Below are positions 46,493 to 56,477 of a stretch of 64,000 bases of DNA, in pieces; the first letter of the stretch is position 1, and each line of letters begins with the position of its first letter. The notes below the pieces were generated by a model. It searched no databases, was not told where the DNA came from, and worked only from the letters and a program-made list of their open reading frames with translations. The translations under genes were made by a program, and so were the position numbers. This DNA comes from Prevotella sp. (GTDB taxonomy: Bacteria; Bacteroidota; Bacteroidia; Bacteroidales; Bacteroidaceae), in the NCBI GenBank assembly GCA_017449675.1, contig JAFTFG010000003.1, positions 31,535 to 95,534 of the forward strand, written 5' to 3'.

Positions 46493-47767
46493 ATGTTATA
46501 CTATCTGTTCAGATTCCTAGAGCAATTCAATATCCCAGGAGCACATATCTGGTCGTATATTTCGTTCCGTGCCCTATTAGCACTCATTCTGTCCCTGATC
46601 ATCTCTGCATGGTTTGGAGAGAAGTTCATCAAATGGATGAAACGCCGTAATATCTCGGAGACGGCGCGAGACAGAGAGATAGACCCGTTTGGGGAGACCA
46701 AGAAAGGTGTTCCTACCATGGGAGGAATCATCATCATCGTGTCTATCCTTATTCCCGTATTATTACTGGGCCGCATGAGAAATATCTATCTCCTGCTCAT
46801 GATCATCACCACCATATGGCTGGGGTTTCTTGGATTCATGGACGACTATATCAAAATCTTCAGAAAGAACAAAGAAGGACTGAAGGGGAAATATAAGATC
46901 ATCGGACAAGTATCCATCGGTTTTATTGTAGGACTGACGCTATGGCTTAGTCCTGATGCGGTAGTACGTGAGAATATCTCAGAGCCAAGACTTAACAAAC
47001 AAGAAATGGTGGTGAAGCACAAAGCGGAGAATGTCAAATCCCTTCAGACCACCATCCCGTTCATCAAGAACCACAACCTGAACTATTCCGACGTCATGGC
47101 ATTCTGCGGGAAATACAAAGTGGCAGCGGGTTGGATTCTCTTTGTCATCATGACGATATTTGTCGTGACGGCTGTCAGCAACGGTGCTAACCTTAACGAT
47201 GGCATGGACGGTATGTGTGCCGGTAATTCCGCTATCATTGGTGTCGCCCTACTGATCTTTGCCTATGTCTCATCCCATATTGTATATGCGGCCTATTTCG
47301 ATATTATGTATATTCCGGGGTCACAAGAATTAGTGGTATTCCTCAGTGCCTTTGTCGGGGCTATGATCGGATTCCTGTGGTATAATGCGTTTCCCGCACA
47401 GGTCTTTATGGGAGACACGGGGTCACTGACCATTGGCGGTATTATCGGTGTATGTGCTGTCATCGTACATAAAGAACTGTTACTCCCCATCCTCTGCGGT
47501 ATCTTCTTCATCGAGAGTCTAAGTGTGATCATACAGACACAGTGGTTTAAGATACAGAAACGGAAAGGCAAACGAGTACGTGTATTCCGCTCAACACCTA
47601 TTCACGATACTTTCCGACGTCTGGACTCCCAACTGGATCCTACGAGTACCTATATCCTGAAAGGATGGCCACACCGACCATTCCATGAGTCGAAAATCAC
47701 CATCCGTTTTTGGATTACCACCATCATATTAGTTGCAATAACCATTATAACATTGAAAATCAGATGA
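46493..47767 (+). CDS. mraY: Phospho-MurNAc-pentapeptide transferase
   Basis: 424 aa from the ATG at 46493, chosen over an upstream non-ATG start inside murE because it follows the murE stop at normal spacing and opens directly on the first membrane helix (MLYYLFRFLEQF). About ten transmembrane segments. Catalytic motifs: GFMDDYIKIFRKNKEG, NLNDGMDGMCAG and FMGDTGSLTIGG. It transfers phospho-MurNAc-pentapeptide to undecaprenyl phosphate, giving lipid I. The loop between helices 4 and 5 is long, as usual for Bacteroidota. Its stop overlaps the murD ATG. Confidence 0.96.
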   Translation: MLYYLFRFLEQFNIPGAHIWSYISFRALLALILSLIISAWFGEKFIKWMKRRNISETARDREIDPFGETKKGVPTMGGIIIIVSILIPVLLLGRMRNIYLLLMIITTIWLGFLGFMDDYIKIFRKNKEGLKGKYKIIGQVSIGFIVGLTLWLSPDAVVRENISEPRLNKQEMVVKHKAENVKSLQTTIPFIKNHNLNYSDVMAFCGKYKVAAGWILFVIMTIFVVTAVSNGANLNDGMDGMCAGNSAIIGVALLIFAYVSSHIVYAAYFDIMYIPGSQELVVFLSAFVGAMIGFLWYNAFPAQVFMGDTGSLTIGGIIGVCAVIVHKELLLPILCGIFFIESLSVIIQTQWFKIQKRKGKRVRVFRSTPIHDTFRRLDSQLDPTSTYILKGWPHRPFHESKITIRFWITTIILVAITIITLKIR

Positions 47768-49095
47768 GCAGAATCGTCATATTAGGAGCAGGAGAGAGCG
47801 GTGCAGGTGCCGCTGTCTTGGCAAAGAAACAGCACTTCGACGTGTTTGTCAGTGACATGTCGAAGATCAATGAGAAATACAAGAAACTGATGGATGACCA
47901 CCAGATAGAATGGGAAGAGGGAAGGCATTCGGAAGAGAAGATACTGAATGCGGATGAGATTATCAAGAGTCCTGGTATTCCTGATACTGCACCCATGATT
48001 GTCAAGATCAAAGAGAAAGGTATCCATATCATCAGTGAGATCGAGTTTGCCGGCCGTTACACAGACTCCAAAATGATCTGTATCACAGGATCTAACGGAA
48101 AGACGACGACAACCAGTCTCATCTATCATATCTTCAAGAAAGCAGGATACGATGCCGGACTTGCCGGTAATATCGGTAATTCCTTGGCCTTACAGGTTGC
48201 TGAGGATCCCCACGAATACTATATCATCGAACTGAGTTCCTTCCAGTTAGACAATATGTATGACTTCCGTGCCAATATCGCCATTCTGTTGAACATCACA
48301 CCCGACCATCTGGATCGCTACGACTTCAAGATGCAGAATTACGTGGACTCCAAAATGCGCATCATACAGAACCAGACACCACAGGATGCCTTCATCTATT
48401 GGAATGATGACCCCATCATCAAGAAAGAACTGGAGAAATACCATATCCTGTCCATCCAATATCCTTTTTCCGAACTGAAAGAAAAAGGCAGTATCGGATA
48501 TATGGAGGAAGGGCAATACAAGATAGAGCAACCGGAACCCTTCAACATGGAACAGGAATCGCTCAGTCTTACCGGCAAACATAACATCTACAATTCACTG
48601 GCAGCAGGAATCGCCTCGAATATCGCAGGTATCAAAAAAGAGATTATCCGTAAGTCACTCAGTGACTTTCCCGGTGTGGAGCATCGTCTGGAAAAGGTAT
48701 GTACCGTACGTGGCGTACAGTATATCAACGACTCAAAAGCCACTAATGTAGATGCCTGCTGGTATGCCTTGGAATCGATGAAGACCAAGACGATCCTGAT
48801 CATCGGAGGGAAAGACAAAGGAAATGACTATGAACCCATCAAACCGTTGGTGAAGGAGAAATGTGCCGGACTCGTCTATCTGGGTGCCGACAATCAGAAA
48901 CTGCATGACAATTTCGATCATCTGGGAATTCCCGTACGTGACACCCACTCCATGAAAGAATGCATGGAGGCATGCTATGAGATGGCAGAACCCGGTATGA
49001 CCGTACTCCTGAGCCCCTGCTGCGCCTCCTTCGACCTCTTCAAGAATATGGAGGATCGTGGTGAACAATTTAAGGAAATAGCCAGGAATCTCTAG
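47764..49095 (+). CDS. murD: UDP-MurNAc-L-alanine:D-glutamate ligase
   Basis: 443 aa from the ATG at 47764 (MSRIVILGAGESGAG), which overlaps the mraY stop by 4 bp (ATGA). ATP site ITGSNGKTTTTSLIYHIF, then IELSSFQLDNM, NITPDHLDRYD, NDSKATNVDA and LSPCCASFDLF. It adds D-glutamate to UDP-MurNAc-L-Ala in the cytoplasm. It is followed by a 42-bp spacer carrying 9-bp repeats, and then ftsW. Confidence 0.97.
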   Translation: MSRIVILGAGESGAGAAVLAKKQHFDVFVSDMSKINEKYKKLMDDHQIEWEEGRHSEEKILNADEIIKSPGIPDTAPMIVKIKEKGIHIISEIEFAGRYTDSKMICITGSNGKTTTTSLIYHIFKKAGYDAGLAGNIGNSLALQVAEDPHEYYIIELSSFQLDNMYDFRANIAILLNITPDHLDRYDFKMQNYVDSKMRIIQNQTPQDAFIYWNDDPIIKKELEKYHILSIQYPFSELKEKGSIGYMEEGQYKIEQPEPFNMEQESLSLTGKHNIYNSLAAGIASNIAGIKKEIIRKSLSDFPGVEHRLEKVCTVRGVQYINDSKATNVDACWYALESMKTKTILIIGGKDKGNDYEPIKPLVKEKCAGLVYLGADNQKLHDNFDHLGIPVRDTHSMKECMEACYEMAEPGMTVLLSPCCASFDLFKNMEDRGEQFKEIARNL

Positions 49096-49111
49096 GATTA
49101 CCTGAGACTGT

Positions 49112-49138
49112 CTAGAACATCTAGAACAACTAGAAAGA
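49112..49138 (+). repeat. Three 9-bp CTAGAA repeats before ftsW
   Basis: CTAGAACAT, CTAGAACAA and CTAGAAAGA follow one another directly up to the ftsW start codon. They occupy the place of the ribosome-binding region; no strong Shine-Dalgarno sequence is seen otherwise. Confidence 0.6.
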
Positions 49139-50379
49139 TGAACAAAAAAATAGGTAATATCTTCAAGGGCGACAAGGGTATCTGGATGGTATTCTTCTTC
49201 CTCTGTATGATCAGTATCGTGGAAGTATTCTCTGCTTCCAGCAATCTGACCTACAAGAGCCAGAACTACGTAGGTCCCATCGCCTATCACACCTTCACGA
49301 TTATTGCCGGTGTGCTTGTCGCTATCATCACCTTGAATATCCCATGTAGGTTCTTTAAACTGATGACGCCCTTCCTATTACTTATCAGTGCGCTCACCTT
49401 GCTATGGGTACTCATCGGCGGTCAGACCATCAATGGTGCCAACCGTGTCATCTCCCTATTAGGTTTCACCTTCCAACCATCAGAAATCGCCAAAGGGACG
49501 ATCGTCCTGGCCACCGCACAGATTCTCAGTGCCATGCAACGGGAGAACGGTGCGGACAAGAAGGCCTTTAAATGGATTCTGTGGATTACCATACCCACCT
49601 GTATCCTGATTGGTCTGGAAAACCTCTCAACAGCAGCATTGCTCTTCCTGGTGGTGATTATCATGATGTTCATCGGACTGGTTCCCATGAGACAACTGGG
49701 AAAACTCATCGGTATTCTGGGATTGTTCGTCTTCCTGGCCGTCTCGATGGTCATGGTTGTCGGTCATGACAACAGTCAGGACGAAGTGGCAAAGACAGAG
49801 CAGACCGACCAGCCGAAGAAAAAGAACAAGTTGGAGAAGATGCTTCACCGGGCAGACACCTGGAAAGGAAGAATCCTCAAGTTTGGCAAGGAAGATGTAA
49901 CCCCGCAGGAATACGACTTGGACAAAGACGCTCAAGTGGCTCACGCCAATATCGCCATTGTGTCAAGCAATATCATCGGCAAAGGCCCCGGCCAGTCTGT
50001 TGAGCGTGACTTCCTCTCACAAGCATTTTCCGACTTCATCTACGCTATTGTCATCGAGGAACTGGGTATTCTTGGAGCGGCTTTTGTCGCCTTCCTCTAT
50101 ATCATCCTGCTCTATCGTGCCGCTCGCATAGCCAGCCGATGTGAGAACAATTTCCCGGCCTTCCTCGTCATGGGACTGGCATTGTTGTTGGTCATACAGG
50201 CTGCCTTCAACATGATGGTGGCCGTAGGTCTGGCTCCAGTGACTGGACAGCCGTTGCCACTGATATCCAAAGGCGGTACCTCAACCATCATCAATTGCGC
50301 CTACGTAGGGGCCATTCTGAGTATCAGCCGTTCTGCGAAAATGAAGAATGACCTTCATGACACAAAAAAAGTGGAGTAA
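49138..50379 (+). CDS. ftsW: Septal peptidoglycan glycosyltransferase FtsW
   Basis: 413 aa SEDS-family protein with about ten transmembrane segments. Typical blocks: GGQTINGANRVISLLGFTFQPSEIAKG, and near the end AFNMMVAVGLAPVTGQPLPLISKGGTS (only parts cited). A charged cytoplasmic insert (KTEQTDQPKKKNKLEKML, about 215-245) is longer than in many homologs. It polymerises lipid II at the septum with FtsI as partner. Downstream spacer of 60 bp contains a likely internal promoter for murG. Confidence 0.95.
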   Translation: MNKKIGNIFKGDKGIWMVFFFLCMISIVEVFSASSNLTYKSQNYVGPIAYHTFTIIAGVLVAIITLNIPCRFFKLMTPFLLLISALTLLWVLIGGQTINGANRVISLLGFTFQPSEIAKGTIVLATAQILSAMQRENGADKKAFKWILWITIPTCILIGLENLSTAALLFLVVIIMMFIGLVPMRQLGKLIGILGLFVFLAVSMVMVVGHDNSQDEVAKTEQTDQPKKKNKLEKMLHRADTWKGRILKFGKEDVTPQEYDLDKDAQVAHANIAIVSSNIIGKGPGQSVERDFLSQAFSDFIYAIVIEELGILGAAFVAFLYIILLYRAARIASRCENNFPAFLVMGLALLLVIQAAFNMMVAVGLAPVTGQPLPLISKGGTSTIINCAYVGAILSISRSAKMKNDLHDTKKVE

Positions 50380-50405
50380 CATTCGCCAAAAAGAAATTTA
50401 ATTCG

Positions 50406-50413
50406 TAATTTTG
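50406..50413 (+). promoter_or_regulatory. Internal -7 box (TAATTTTG) before murG
   Basis: TAATTTTG in the 60-bp ftsW-murG spacer fits TAnnTTTG, and the murG ATG lies 27 bp downstream. It may give the second half of the dcw cluster its own transcription. Confidence 0.55.
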
Positions 50414-50439
50414 CAAGGTATTATATATAAATAAGGTGT

Positions 50440-51564
50440 ATGAGTCAAGATTTAAGGGTGATTATCAGCGGAGGCGGAACGGGTGGACATATCTTCCCGG
50501 CTATTTCGATTGCCAATGCCATCAAGGTCTTGCGACCTGATGCCAGTATCTTGTTTGTGGGTGCCTTAGGGCGAATGGAGATGCAACGTGTACCTGCTGC
50601 AGGCTATGAGATCAAGGGATTACCTATCTGTGGTTTCGATCGTAAGAACCTGCTCAAGAACATCAAAGTACTGTATAAAATCTGGAGGAGCCAGCGGATG
50701 GCAAAGCGTATCATCAAGGATTTCCACCCGCAGGTTGCCGTAGGTGTCGGCGGCTATGCCAGCGGCCCTACCCTCAACAAAGCGGCTGCGATGGGTATTC
50801 CCTGCTTGATACAAGAACAGAACTCCTATGCAGGGGTCACTAATAAACTGTTAGCCAAGAAAGCAGAGAGGATCTGTGTGGCCTACGATGGTATGGAGCG
50901 TTTCTTCCCTGCCGACAAGATTATCAAGACCGGTAATCCTGTCCGCCAGTCTCTTTTAGAGACCACCACGTCACAAGAGGATGCCGTACGCTCCTTCGGA
51001 TTAGACCCGCAAAAGAAGACCGTCCTGTTGGTAGGTGGCAGTCTGGGGGCACGCACCATCAACGAGAGTGTCATGCAGCATCTGGATCTGATTCGTGAGA
51101 GTGGTGTTCAGTTTATCTGGCAGACCGGGAAATACTACCATGCCCAAATCATGGAGAAACTGAAGACAGACGGGCAACCGGAGAATCTCATCGTGACAGA
51201 CTTTATCAGTGACATGGGAGTAGCCTATAAAGCCGCCGACCTTGTTATCAGCCGTGCGGGAGCCAGCAGTATCTCTGAGTTCTGTCTGATAGGGAAACCG
51301 GTCATCCTGGTACCCAGCCCCAATGTGGCAGAAGACCATCAGACCAAGAATGCCATGGCATTGGTCAGTGTGGATGCCGCCATCTATGTGAAGGATAGTG
51401 AGGCCACCAAGATACTGGTATCGATGGCTATCGATACCGTCAAGGACGAGACTAAGTTGGCATCATTAAAAGAACACATCCTCAAGTTGGCACTGCCTGA
51501 TTCTGCAGAGATAATAGCGAAAGAGGTGATTAGATTAGCAAGCAATGGAAATGAAGGATATTAA
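50440..51564 (+). CDS. murG: Lipid II synthase MurG (N-acetylglucosaminyltransferase)
   Basis: 374 aa GT28 enzyme. N-terminal glycine-rich loop SGGGTGGHIFPAISIANAI, VGVGGYASGP, LIQEQNSYAG, VLLVGGSLGART and VISRAGASSISEFCLIGKPVILVPSP. It adds GlcNAc to lipid I on the inner face of the membrane. Overlaps murC by 20 bp, suggesting translational coupling. Confidence 0.97.
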   Translation: MSQDLRVIISGGGTGGHIFPAISIANAIKVLRPDASILFVGALGRMEMQRVPAAGYEIKGLPICGFDRKNLLKNIKVLYKIWRSQRMAKRIIKDFHPQVAVGVGGYASGPTLNKAAAMGIPCLIQEQNSYAGVTNKLLAKKAERICVAYDGMERFFPADKIIKTGNPVRQSLLETTTSQEDAVRSFGLDPQKKTVLLVGGSLGARTINESVMQHLDLIRESGVQFIWQTGKYYHAQIMEKLKTDGQPENLIVTDFISDMGVAYKAADLVISRAGASSISEFCLIGKPVILVPSPNVAEDHQTKNAMALVSVDAAIYVKDSEATKILVSMAIDTVKDETKLASLKEHILKLALPDSAEIIAKEVIRLASNGNEGY

Positions 51565-52921
51565 AGCAGTATATTTCATTGGTGCCGGAGGAATTGGCAT
51601 GAGTGCTATTGCCCGCTATTTCCTCGGTCGAGGACTGGTTGTCGCAGGATATGACAAGACACCCAGTGACCTGACCCGTCAGTTGGAAAAAGAGGGAATG
51701 CTGATTCACTATGAGGAGAATATAGACAAGATTCCGGAGGCCTGCCGACAGGCAGACTCCTGTCTGATCATCTATACTCCTGCCATCCCCTCTGACCATC
51801 AGGAGTTACGGTATTTCCAACAGCAGGGTTTCGAGATACAGAAACGTGCTCAGGTATTAGGAACACTGACCCGCCAACACAAAGGACTCTGCGTGGCTGG
51901 TACACATGGTAAGACCACGACTTCTACGATGTGCGCCCATATCATGCATCAGAGTCATCTTGACTGTAATGCTTTCCTGGGAGGTATTTCCAAGAACTAT
52001 GGCACCAACTATATCTTATCTGATTCCGATTACGTGGTCATCGAAGCCGACGAGTTTGACCGTTCGTTCCACTGGCTCAGTCCTTGGATGAGTGTCATCA
52101 CCTCTACAGACCCGGACCACCTCGACATCTATGGTACCAAGGAGGCTTATCTGGAGAGTTTCCGCCATTATAGCGAACTCATACAGCCCGGCGGTGCTCT
52201 GATCATCCATCGCGGACTGGAGATGAAAGACCATCTTCAGGAAGGGGTGCGACGTTATGACTATTCCCTGACTGAGGGTGATTTTCATGCAGAGAACATA
52301 CTCATCGAGAACGGTGAGATATCGTTTGACTTCATCTCTCCCATCGAGCGTGTCAACCATATAGAACTGGGACAGCCTATACCCATCAATATCGAGAACG
52401 GTATAGCAGCCATGGCAATGGCCCAGTTAGCCGGTTGCACAGCCGATGAGTTGCGTCAGGGTATGAAGACCTTTGGAGGTGTCGACCGTCGTTTCGACTT
52501 CAAGATCAAGACCGACCGCCTCGTATTCCTCAGTGATTACGCCCATCACCCCAAAGAGATCTTTCAGAGTGTGAGAAGTATCCGTGAACTGTACCGTGAC
52601 AGGAAGATCACCGCTATCTTCCAGCCACATCTGTATACACGTACCCGTGACTTCTACAAAGACTTTGCAGAGGCACTGAGTATGCTTGACGAGGTGATCC
52701 TCACAGAGATCTATCCGGCACGAGAGCAACCCATCGAGGGGGTCACGTCCGAACTGATCTATAATAACCTGCGGCCCGGTATCCAACGACAGATCATCCG
52801 TAAGGAGGATGTCCTCGACATGGTCAAGGAGCGCGACTTTGACGTTCTCCTTGTCTTGGGGGCAGGCGACTTAGACAACCAAGTACCACAAATTGCAGAA
52901 ATCCTGAAGAAAAGACTATGA
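51545..52921 (+). CDS. murC: UDP-N-acetylmuramate:L-alanine ligase
   Basis: 458 aa. Rossmann-type N-terminus (YFIGAGGIGMSAIARYFL), ATP loop VAGTHGKTTTSTMCAHIM, EADEFDRSFHWL, STDPDHLDIYG, DYAHHPKEI and QPHLYTRTRDF. It makes UDP-MurNAc-L-Ala, the first committed peptide step. The ATG at 51545 lies 20 bp inside murG; a second ATG two codons later is possible. The ftsQ start overlaps its stop by 4 bp. Confidence 0.97.
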   Translation: MEMKDIKAVYFIGAGGIGMSAIARYFLGRGLVVAGYDKTPSDLTRQLEKEGMLIHYEENIDKIPEACRQADSCLIIYTPAIPSDHQELRYFQQQGFEIQKRAQVLGTLTRQHKGLCVAGTHGKTTTSTMCAHIMHQSHLDCNAFLGGISKNYGTNYILSDSDYVVIEADEFDRSFHWLSPWMSVITSTDPDHLDIYGTKEAYLESFRHYSELIQPGGALIIHRGLEMKDHLQEGVRRYDYSLTEGDFHAENILIENGEISFDFISPIERVNHIELGQPIPINIENGIAAMAMAQLAGCTADELRQGMKTFGGVDRRFDFKIKTDRLVFLSDYAHHPKEIFQSVRSIRELYRDRKITAIFQPHLYTRTRDFYKDFAEALSMLDEVILTEIYPAREQPIEGVTSELIYNNLRPGIQRQIIRKEDVLDMVKERDFDVLLVLGAGDLDNQVPQIAEILKKRL

Positions 52922-53676
52922 GTCCGCTTTGGAAGAAATCAGCCATCATCATTGCAGATATCGCACTGGCATGCTATCTGCTTCTGGCCATCACCGCCTT
53001 CAACAAGCCTGATGACCAGCAATCAGTATGCACCCAGGTGGATGTGACGATCGAAGACGGGATGGTTGACGGATTCCTGGGAGGCAACGAGATCAAGGAA
53101 CAACTACAGCGTGCGAAGATATATCCTCAGGGGCAACCCATGAAGCAGATCGACATCCGCAAGATTGAGGAGACGATCCGTCAGAACCCCTTTGTGGAGA
53201 CTGTGGAATGTTACAAGACTCAAGGAGGTCATGTGAAGGTTAGTCTCACCCAGCGCCTGCCCGTCGTCCGTGTCAAGGCTGCGAATGGCGACGATTATTA
53301 TGTCGATGCGCACGGCGAGATCATGCCTAATACCAGATATACCAGTAATCTGTTGGTAGCCACAGGGAGTATCACCCGCCCCTATGCCCAGAAACGGCTC
53401 TCCCGTATCGGGAAGATAATCGTACAGGACGAGTTCTGGCAGAGCCAGATAGAGCAACTGAATATCCTGGACGACGGGACGGTGGAGATGGTACCTCGCA
53501 TCGGTGACCATATCGTCTATCTGGGTACTGCCGCCAATCTCAGGCAACAACTTGACCGCCTGGAGAAATTCTACCGCTACGGACTGAGTGTGGCAGGATG
53601 GAACAAATACGACTATATCAGTCTGGAGTTTGACAACCAGATTATCTGTAAGAAAAAGAACAAAAGTAAAACATAG
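52918..53676 (+). CDS. ftsQ: Cell division protein FtsQ
   Basis: 252 aa, bitopic: one transmembrane helix near the start (IIIADIALACYLLLAITAF), then a POTRA-like region (QIDIRKIEETIRQNPFVETVECY) and the FtsQ beta domain (VKVSLTQRLPVVRVKAANGDDYYVD). It links early and late divisome proteins in the periplasm. Overlaps murC by 4 bp; ftsA follows after 8 bp. Confidence 0.93.
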   Translation: MSPLWKKSAIIIADIALACYLLLAITAFNKPDDQQSVCTQVDVTIEDGMVDGFLGGNEIKEQLQRAKIYPQGQPMKQIDIRKIEETIRQNPFVETVECYKTQGGHVKVSLTQRLPVVRVKAANGDDYYVDAHGEIMPNTRYTSNLLVATGSITRPYAQKRLSRIGKIIVQDEFWQSQIEQLNILDDGTVEMVPRIGDHIVYLGTAANLRQQLDRLEKFYRYGLSVAGWNKYDYISLEFDNQIICKKKNKSKT

Positions 53677-53684
53677 ATCATAAG

Positions 53685-55127
53685 ATGCCAAAAGAATTTA
53701 TCGTTGCTATCGAACTGGGGTCATCCAAGATGACAGGTATCGCAGGAAAGAAGAACCTGGACGGCAGTATCCAAGTGCTGGCCATCGTGAAGGAAGAGTC
53801 TTCCTCATTCATCCGCAAGGGGTATGTGTACAATATCGACAAGACTGCCCAATGTCTGGCTTCTATTGTCAATAAACTGGAGAAACAACTCAAGACAACT
53901 ATTACACAAGTATATGTCGGCGTGGGAGGCCAGTCCATCCGCTCCGTCCGCAATATCATCTCCAAGGAACTGCCGGCAGATACGGTAGTCACACAGGATA
54001 TGGTCATCGAACTGATGGATGCGAACCGTAACATGAAATATCCTGACCAGGAGATTCTCGATGCCGCCGTCCAGGAGTATAAGGTCGACTCACAATACCA
54101 GTTGGATCCTGTGGGTATACAGTGTGGACATATCGAAGGTAACTTCCTCAATATCCTGCAACGTAAGGCCTTCTACAAGAATCTCAACATGTGCTTTGAG
54201 GCTGCCAATATCAATGTGGCAGAGATGTATCTCGCTCCACTGGCCCTGGCCGACAGTGTTCTGACGGAGACGGAGAAACGTTCCGGATGCGCCCTCGTCG
54301 ATATGGGAGCAGACACCACTACCGTCAGTGTCTATTCCAAGAATGTACTGCGCCATCTGGCCGTGATTCCGTTGGGTGGTAATAATATCACCAAGGATAT
54401 CGCCTCCTTGCAGATGGAAGAGCATGATGCGGAGAAGATGAAACTGAAGTATGCCTCCGCATATACGGAGAACAATGATATCGACAACAACATGAAATAC
54501 TCTATCGACCAAGACCGTCAGGTAGAGTGCCGCAAGTTCGTAGAGATTGTCGAGGGTCGTTTGGAGGAGATCATTGCCAACGTATGGTACCAGGTTCCTG
54601 AGGAACTGTGCGACAAACTGTTAGGCGGTATCATCCTGACAGGTGGCGGTGCTAATATGAAGGATATCGAGAAGGCTTTTGCCAACTATACACATATCGA
54701 CAAGATACGCACCTCTAAGTTCGTCACCCAGACCATTGTCTCTAACCTACCTGAGATCAACGCTCGTGACGGACAGTTGAATACGGTATTGGGACTCCTT
54801 GCCAAAGGCGACATCAACTGTGCCGGACAGGAGATTGACCCCAATGGCGACCTCTTCAAACAACAGCAACAGACAGAGAGTCCTCTGGACCAGCGCAAGG
54901 CTCGTCAGGCTGTAGAGACCCCCGCAGGTGTCGTCCGTACAGCAGATGAGATCCGCCGTGCCGAGGAAGAGGCACGACAGAAGCGGGAGGAGGAAGCCCG
55001 TATCGCTCGTGAGAAAGCCGAGGAGGAAGCCCGTATAGAGGCTGAGCGTCGCAAGCAGAACAGTGCCTTCAGCAAGATGGGACGCTGGTTGAAAGATTTT
55101 GGTAAGAAAATAGTTGAAGAAGAATAA
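53685..55127 (+). CDS. ftsA: Cell division protein FtsA
   Basis: 480 aa actin-fold protein (FIVAIELGSSKMTGIAG at the start; ALVDMGADTTTVSVY; GGIILTGGGANMKDIEKAF). After the core it carries a long charged tail rich in E, A and R (about 400-460), then an amphipathic membrane-binding end (KMGRWLKDFGKKIVEEE). The charged linker is longer than in Escherichia coli FtsA (420 aa). It tethers FtsZ filaments to the membrane. Followed by ftsZ after 14 bp. Confidence 0.96.
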   Translation: MPKEFIVAIELGSSKMTGIAGKKNLDGSIQVLAIVKEESSSFIRKGYVYNIDKTAQCLASIVNKLEKQLKTTITQVYVGVGGQSIRSVRNIISKELPADTVVTQDMVIELMDANRNMKYPDQEILDAAVQEYKVDSQYQLDPVGIQCGHIEGNFLNILQRKAFYKNLNMCFEAANINVAEMYLAPLALADSVLTETEKRSGCALVDMGADTTTVSVYSKNVLRHLAVIPLGGNNITKDIASLQMEEHDAEKMKLKYASAYTENNDIDNNMKYSIDQDRQVECRKFVEIVEGRLEEIIANVWYQVPEELCDKLLGGIILTGGGANMKDIEKAFANYTHIDKIRTSKFVTQTIVSNLPEINARDGQLNTVLGLLAKGDINCAGQEIDPNGDLFKQQQQTESPLDQRKARQAVETPAGVVRTADEIRRAEEEARQKREEEARIAREKAEEEARIEAERRKQNSAFSKMGRWLKDFGKKIVEEE

Positions 55128-55141
55128 AAAAGAAAGAAGAT

Positions 55142-56455
55142 ATGGACAATGTATTACTGGATTTCGGTGCACCCGAAAAAGAGAACAGCATCATCAAGGT
55201 GATTGGTGTCGGTGGCGGTGGCGGCAATGCCGTCAACCACATGTATCGTGAAGGCATCCACGACGTGACCTTCGTGCTCTGTAATACAGATAACCAAGCA
55301 CTGAACGACTCTCCCGTCCCTGTGCATCTGCAACTGGGTAAGGAAGGACTGGGTGCTGGTAACAAGCCCGAGAAGGCACGTGCTGCCGCCGAGGAGAGTA
55401 TCGAGGATATCAAACAGATGCTGAGTGACGGTACACGTATGGCCTTCATCACAGCAGGTATGGGCGGCGGTACCGGAACAGGTGCGGCCCCTGTCATTGC
55501 ACGTGTCTCTAAGGAGATGGGCATCCTGACGGTAGGTATTGTCACCATTCCCTTCCGCTTCGAGGGTGACCGTAAGATCGACCAGGCACTGGATGGCGTA
55601 GAGGAGATGTCTAAACATGTTGATGCTCTTCTGGTGATTAATAACGAACGCCTGCGTGAGATCTATCCCGACCTGTCGGTACTCGATGCCTTTGGAAAAG
55701 CCGACGATACCCTGTCGGTAGCCGCTAAGTCGATCGCAGAGATTATCACCGTACACGGACTCATCAACCTTGACTTCAATGATGTAAAGACAGTCCTGAA
55801 AGACGGCGGTGTAGCCATCATGTCGACGGGCTATGGTGAAGGAGAGGGCCGTGTGAGGAAAGCCATTGACGATGCGCTCAACTCTCCCCTGCTCAACGAT
55901 AATGATGTCTTCAACTCCAAGAAGATCCTGCTGAGCATCTCCTTTGCCGGTAATAAGGACGGTAAGGACTCCCTGATGATGGAGGAGATGAATGATGTCA
56001 ACGAGTTCATGGCGAAGTTCGGTGACTTTGAGATCAAATGGGGTCTCGCTACGGATCCGGAGTTGGGCAAGAAGGTCAAAGTGACCATCCTGGCCACTGG
56101 TTTCGGCATCGAGAACGTAGACGGCATGAACGGGCACCTGAAGAGACATACTCAGGAGGAGGCTACCCGTCTGGCCGAGCGACAGGAACGTGAGGCAGAG
56201 CGTCAGGACCGTCGTAACCGCTACTATGGCTCCGAGGGTTCCACCAAGCGCTACAAGCGGCGTCCGCATATCTATCTGTTCCGTCCTGACGACCTCGACA
56301 ATGACGATGTCATCTCTGCTGTTGAACAGACACCGACCTACAAACGTACCCGTGAGATACTAGACAGTATCTACCATCAGGCTACGGGTGATGAGCCTCA
56401 GCAACAGAATGAGACACCACAGGAACCGATCCAGGGCACAATCGTCTTCTCGTAA
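55142..56455 (+). CDS. ftsZ: Cell division GTPase FtsZ
   Basis: 437 aa tubulin homolog. GTP-binding VIGVGGGGGNAVNHM and the signature GMGGGTGTGAAPVIA, then the T7 loop NLDFNDVKTV, which completes the GTPase site of the next subunit. The C-terminal linker is rich in R and Q (ERQEREAERQDRRNRYY) and is followed by a Bacteroidota-specific tail with RRPHIYLFRPDDLDNDDVI. Last gene of the dcw cluster, convergent with recO with a 22-bp gap and no obvious hairpin terminator. Confidence 0.98.
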   Translation: MDNVLLDFGAPEKENSIIKVIGVGGGGGNAVNHMYREGIHDVTFVLCNTDNQALNDSPVPVHLQLGKEGLGAGNKPEKARAAAEESIEDIKQMLSDGTRMAFITAGMGGGTGTGAAPVIARVSKEMGILTVGIVTIPFRFEGDRKIDQALDGVEEMSKHVDALLVINNERLREIYPDLSVLDAFGKADDTLSVAAKSIAEIITVHGLINLDFNDVKTVLKDGGVAIMSTGYGEGEGRVRKAIDDALNSPLLNDNDVFNSKKILLSISFAGNKDGKDSLMMEEMNDVNEFMAKFGDFEIKWGLATDPELGKKVKVTILATGFGIENVDGMNGHLKRHTQEEATRLAERQEREAERQDRRNRYYGSEGSTKRYKRRPHIYLFRPDDLDNDDVISAVEQTPTYKRTREILDSIYHQATGDEPQQQNETPQEPIQGTIVFS

Positions 56456-56477
56456 GCCGATAACGAAAGGATAAAGA

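Noticed and set aside
55154-56269. 371-codon minus-strand frame opposite ftsZ
   Set aside because: Shadow of a certain, well conserved gene.
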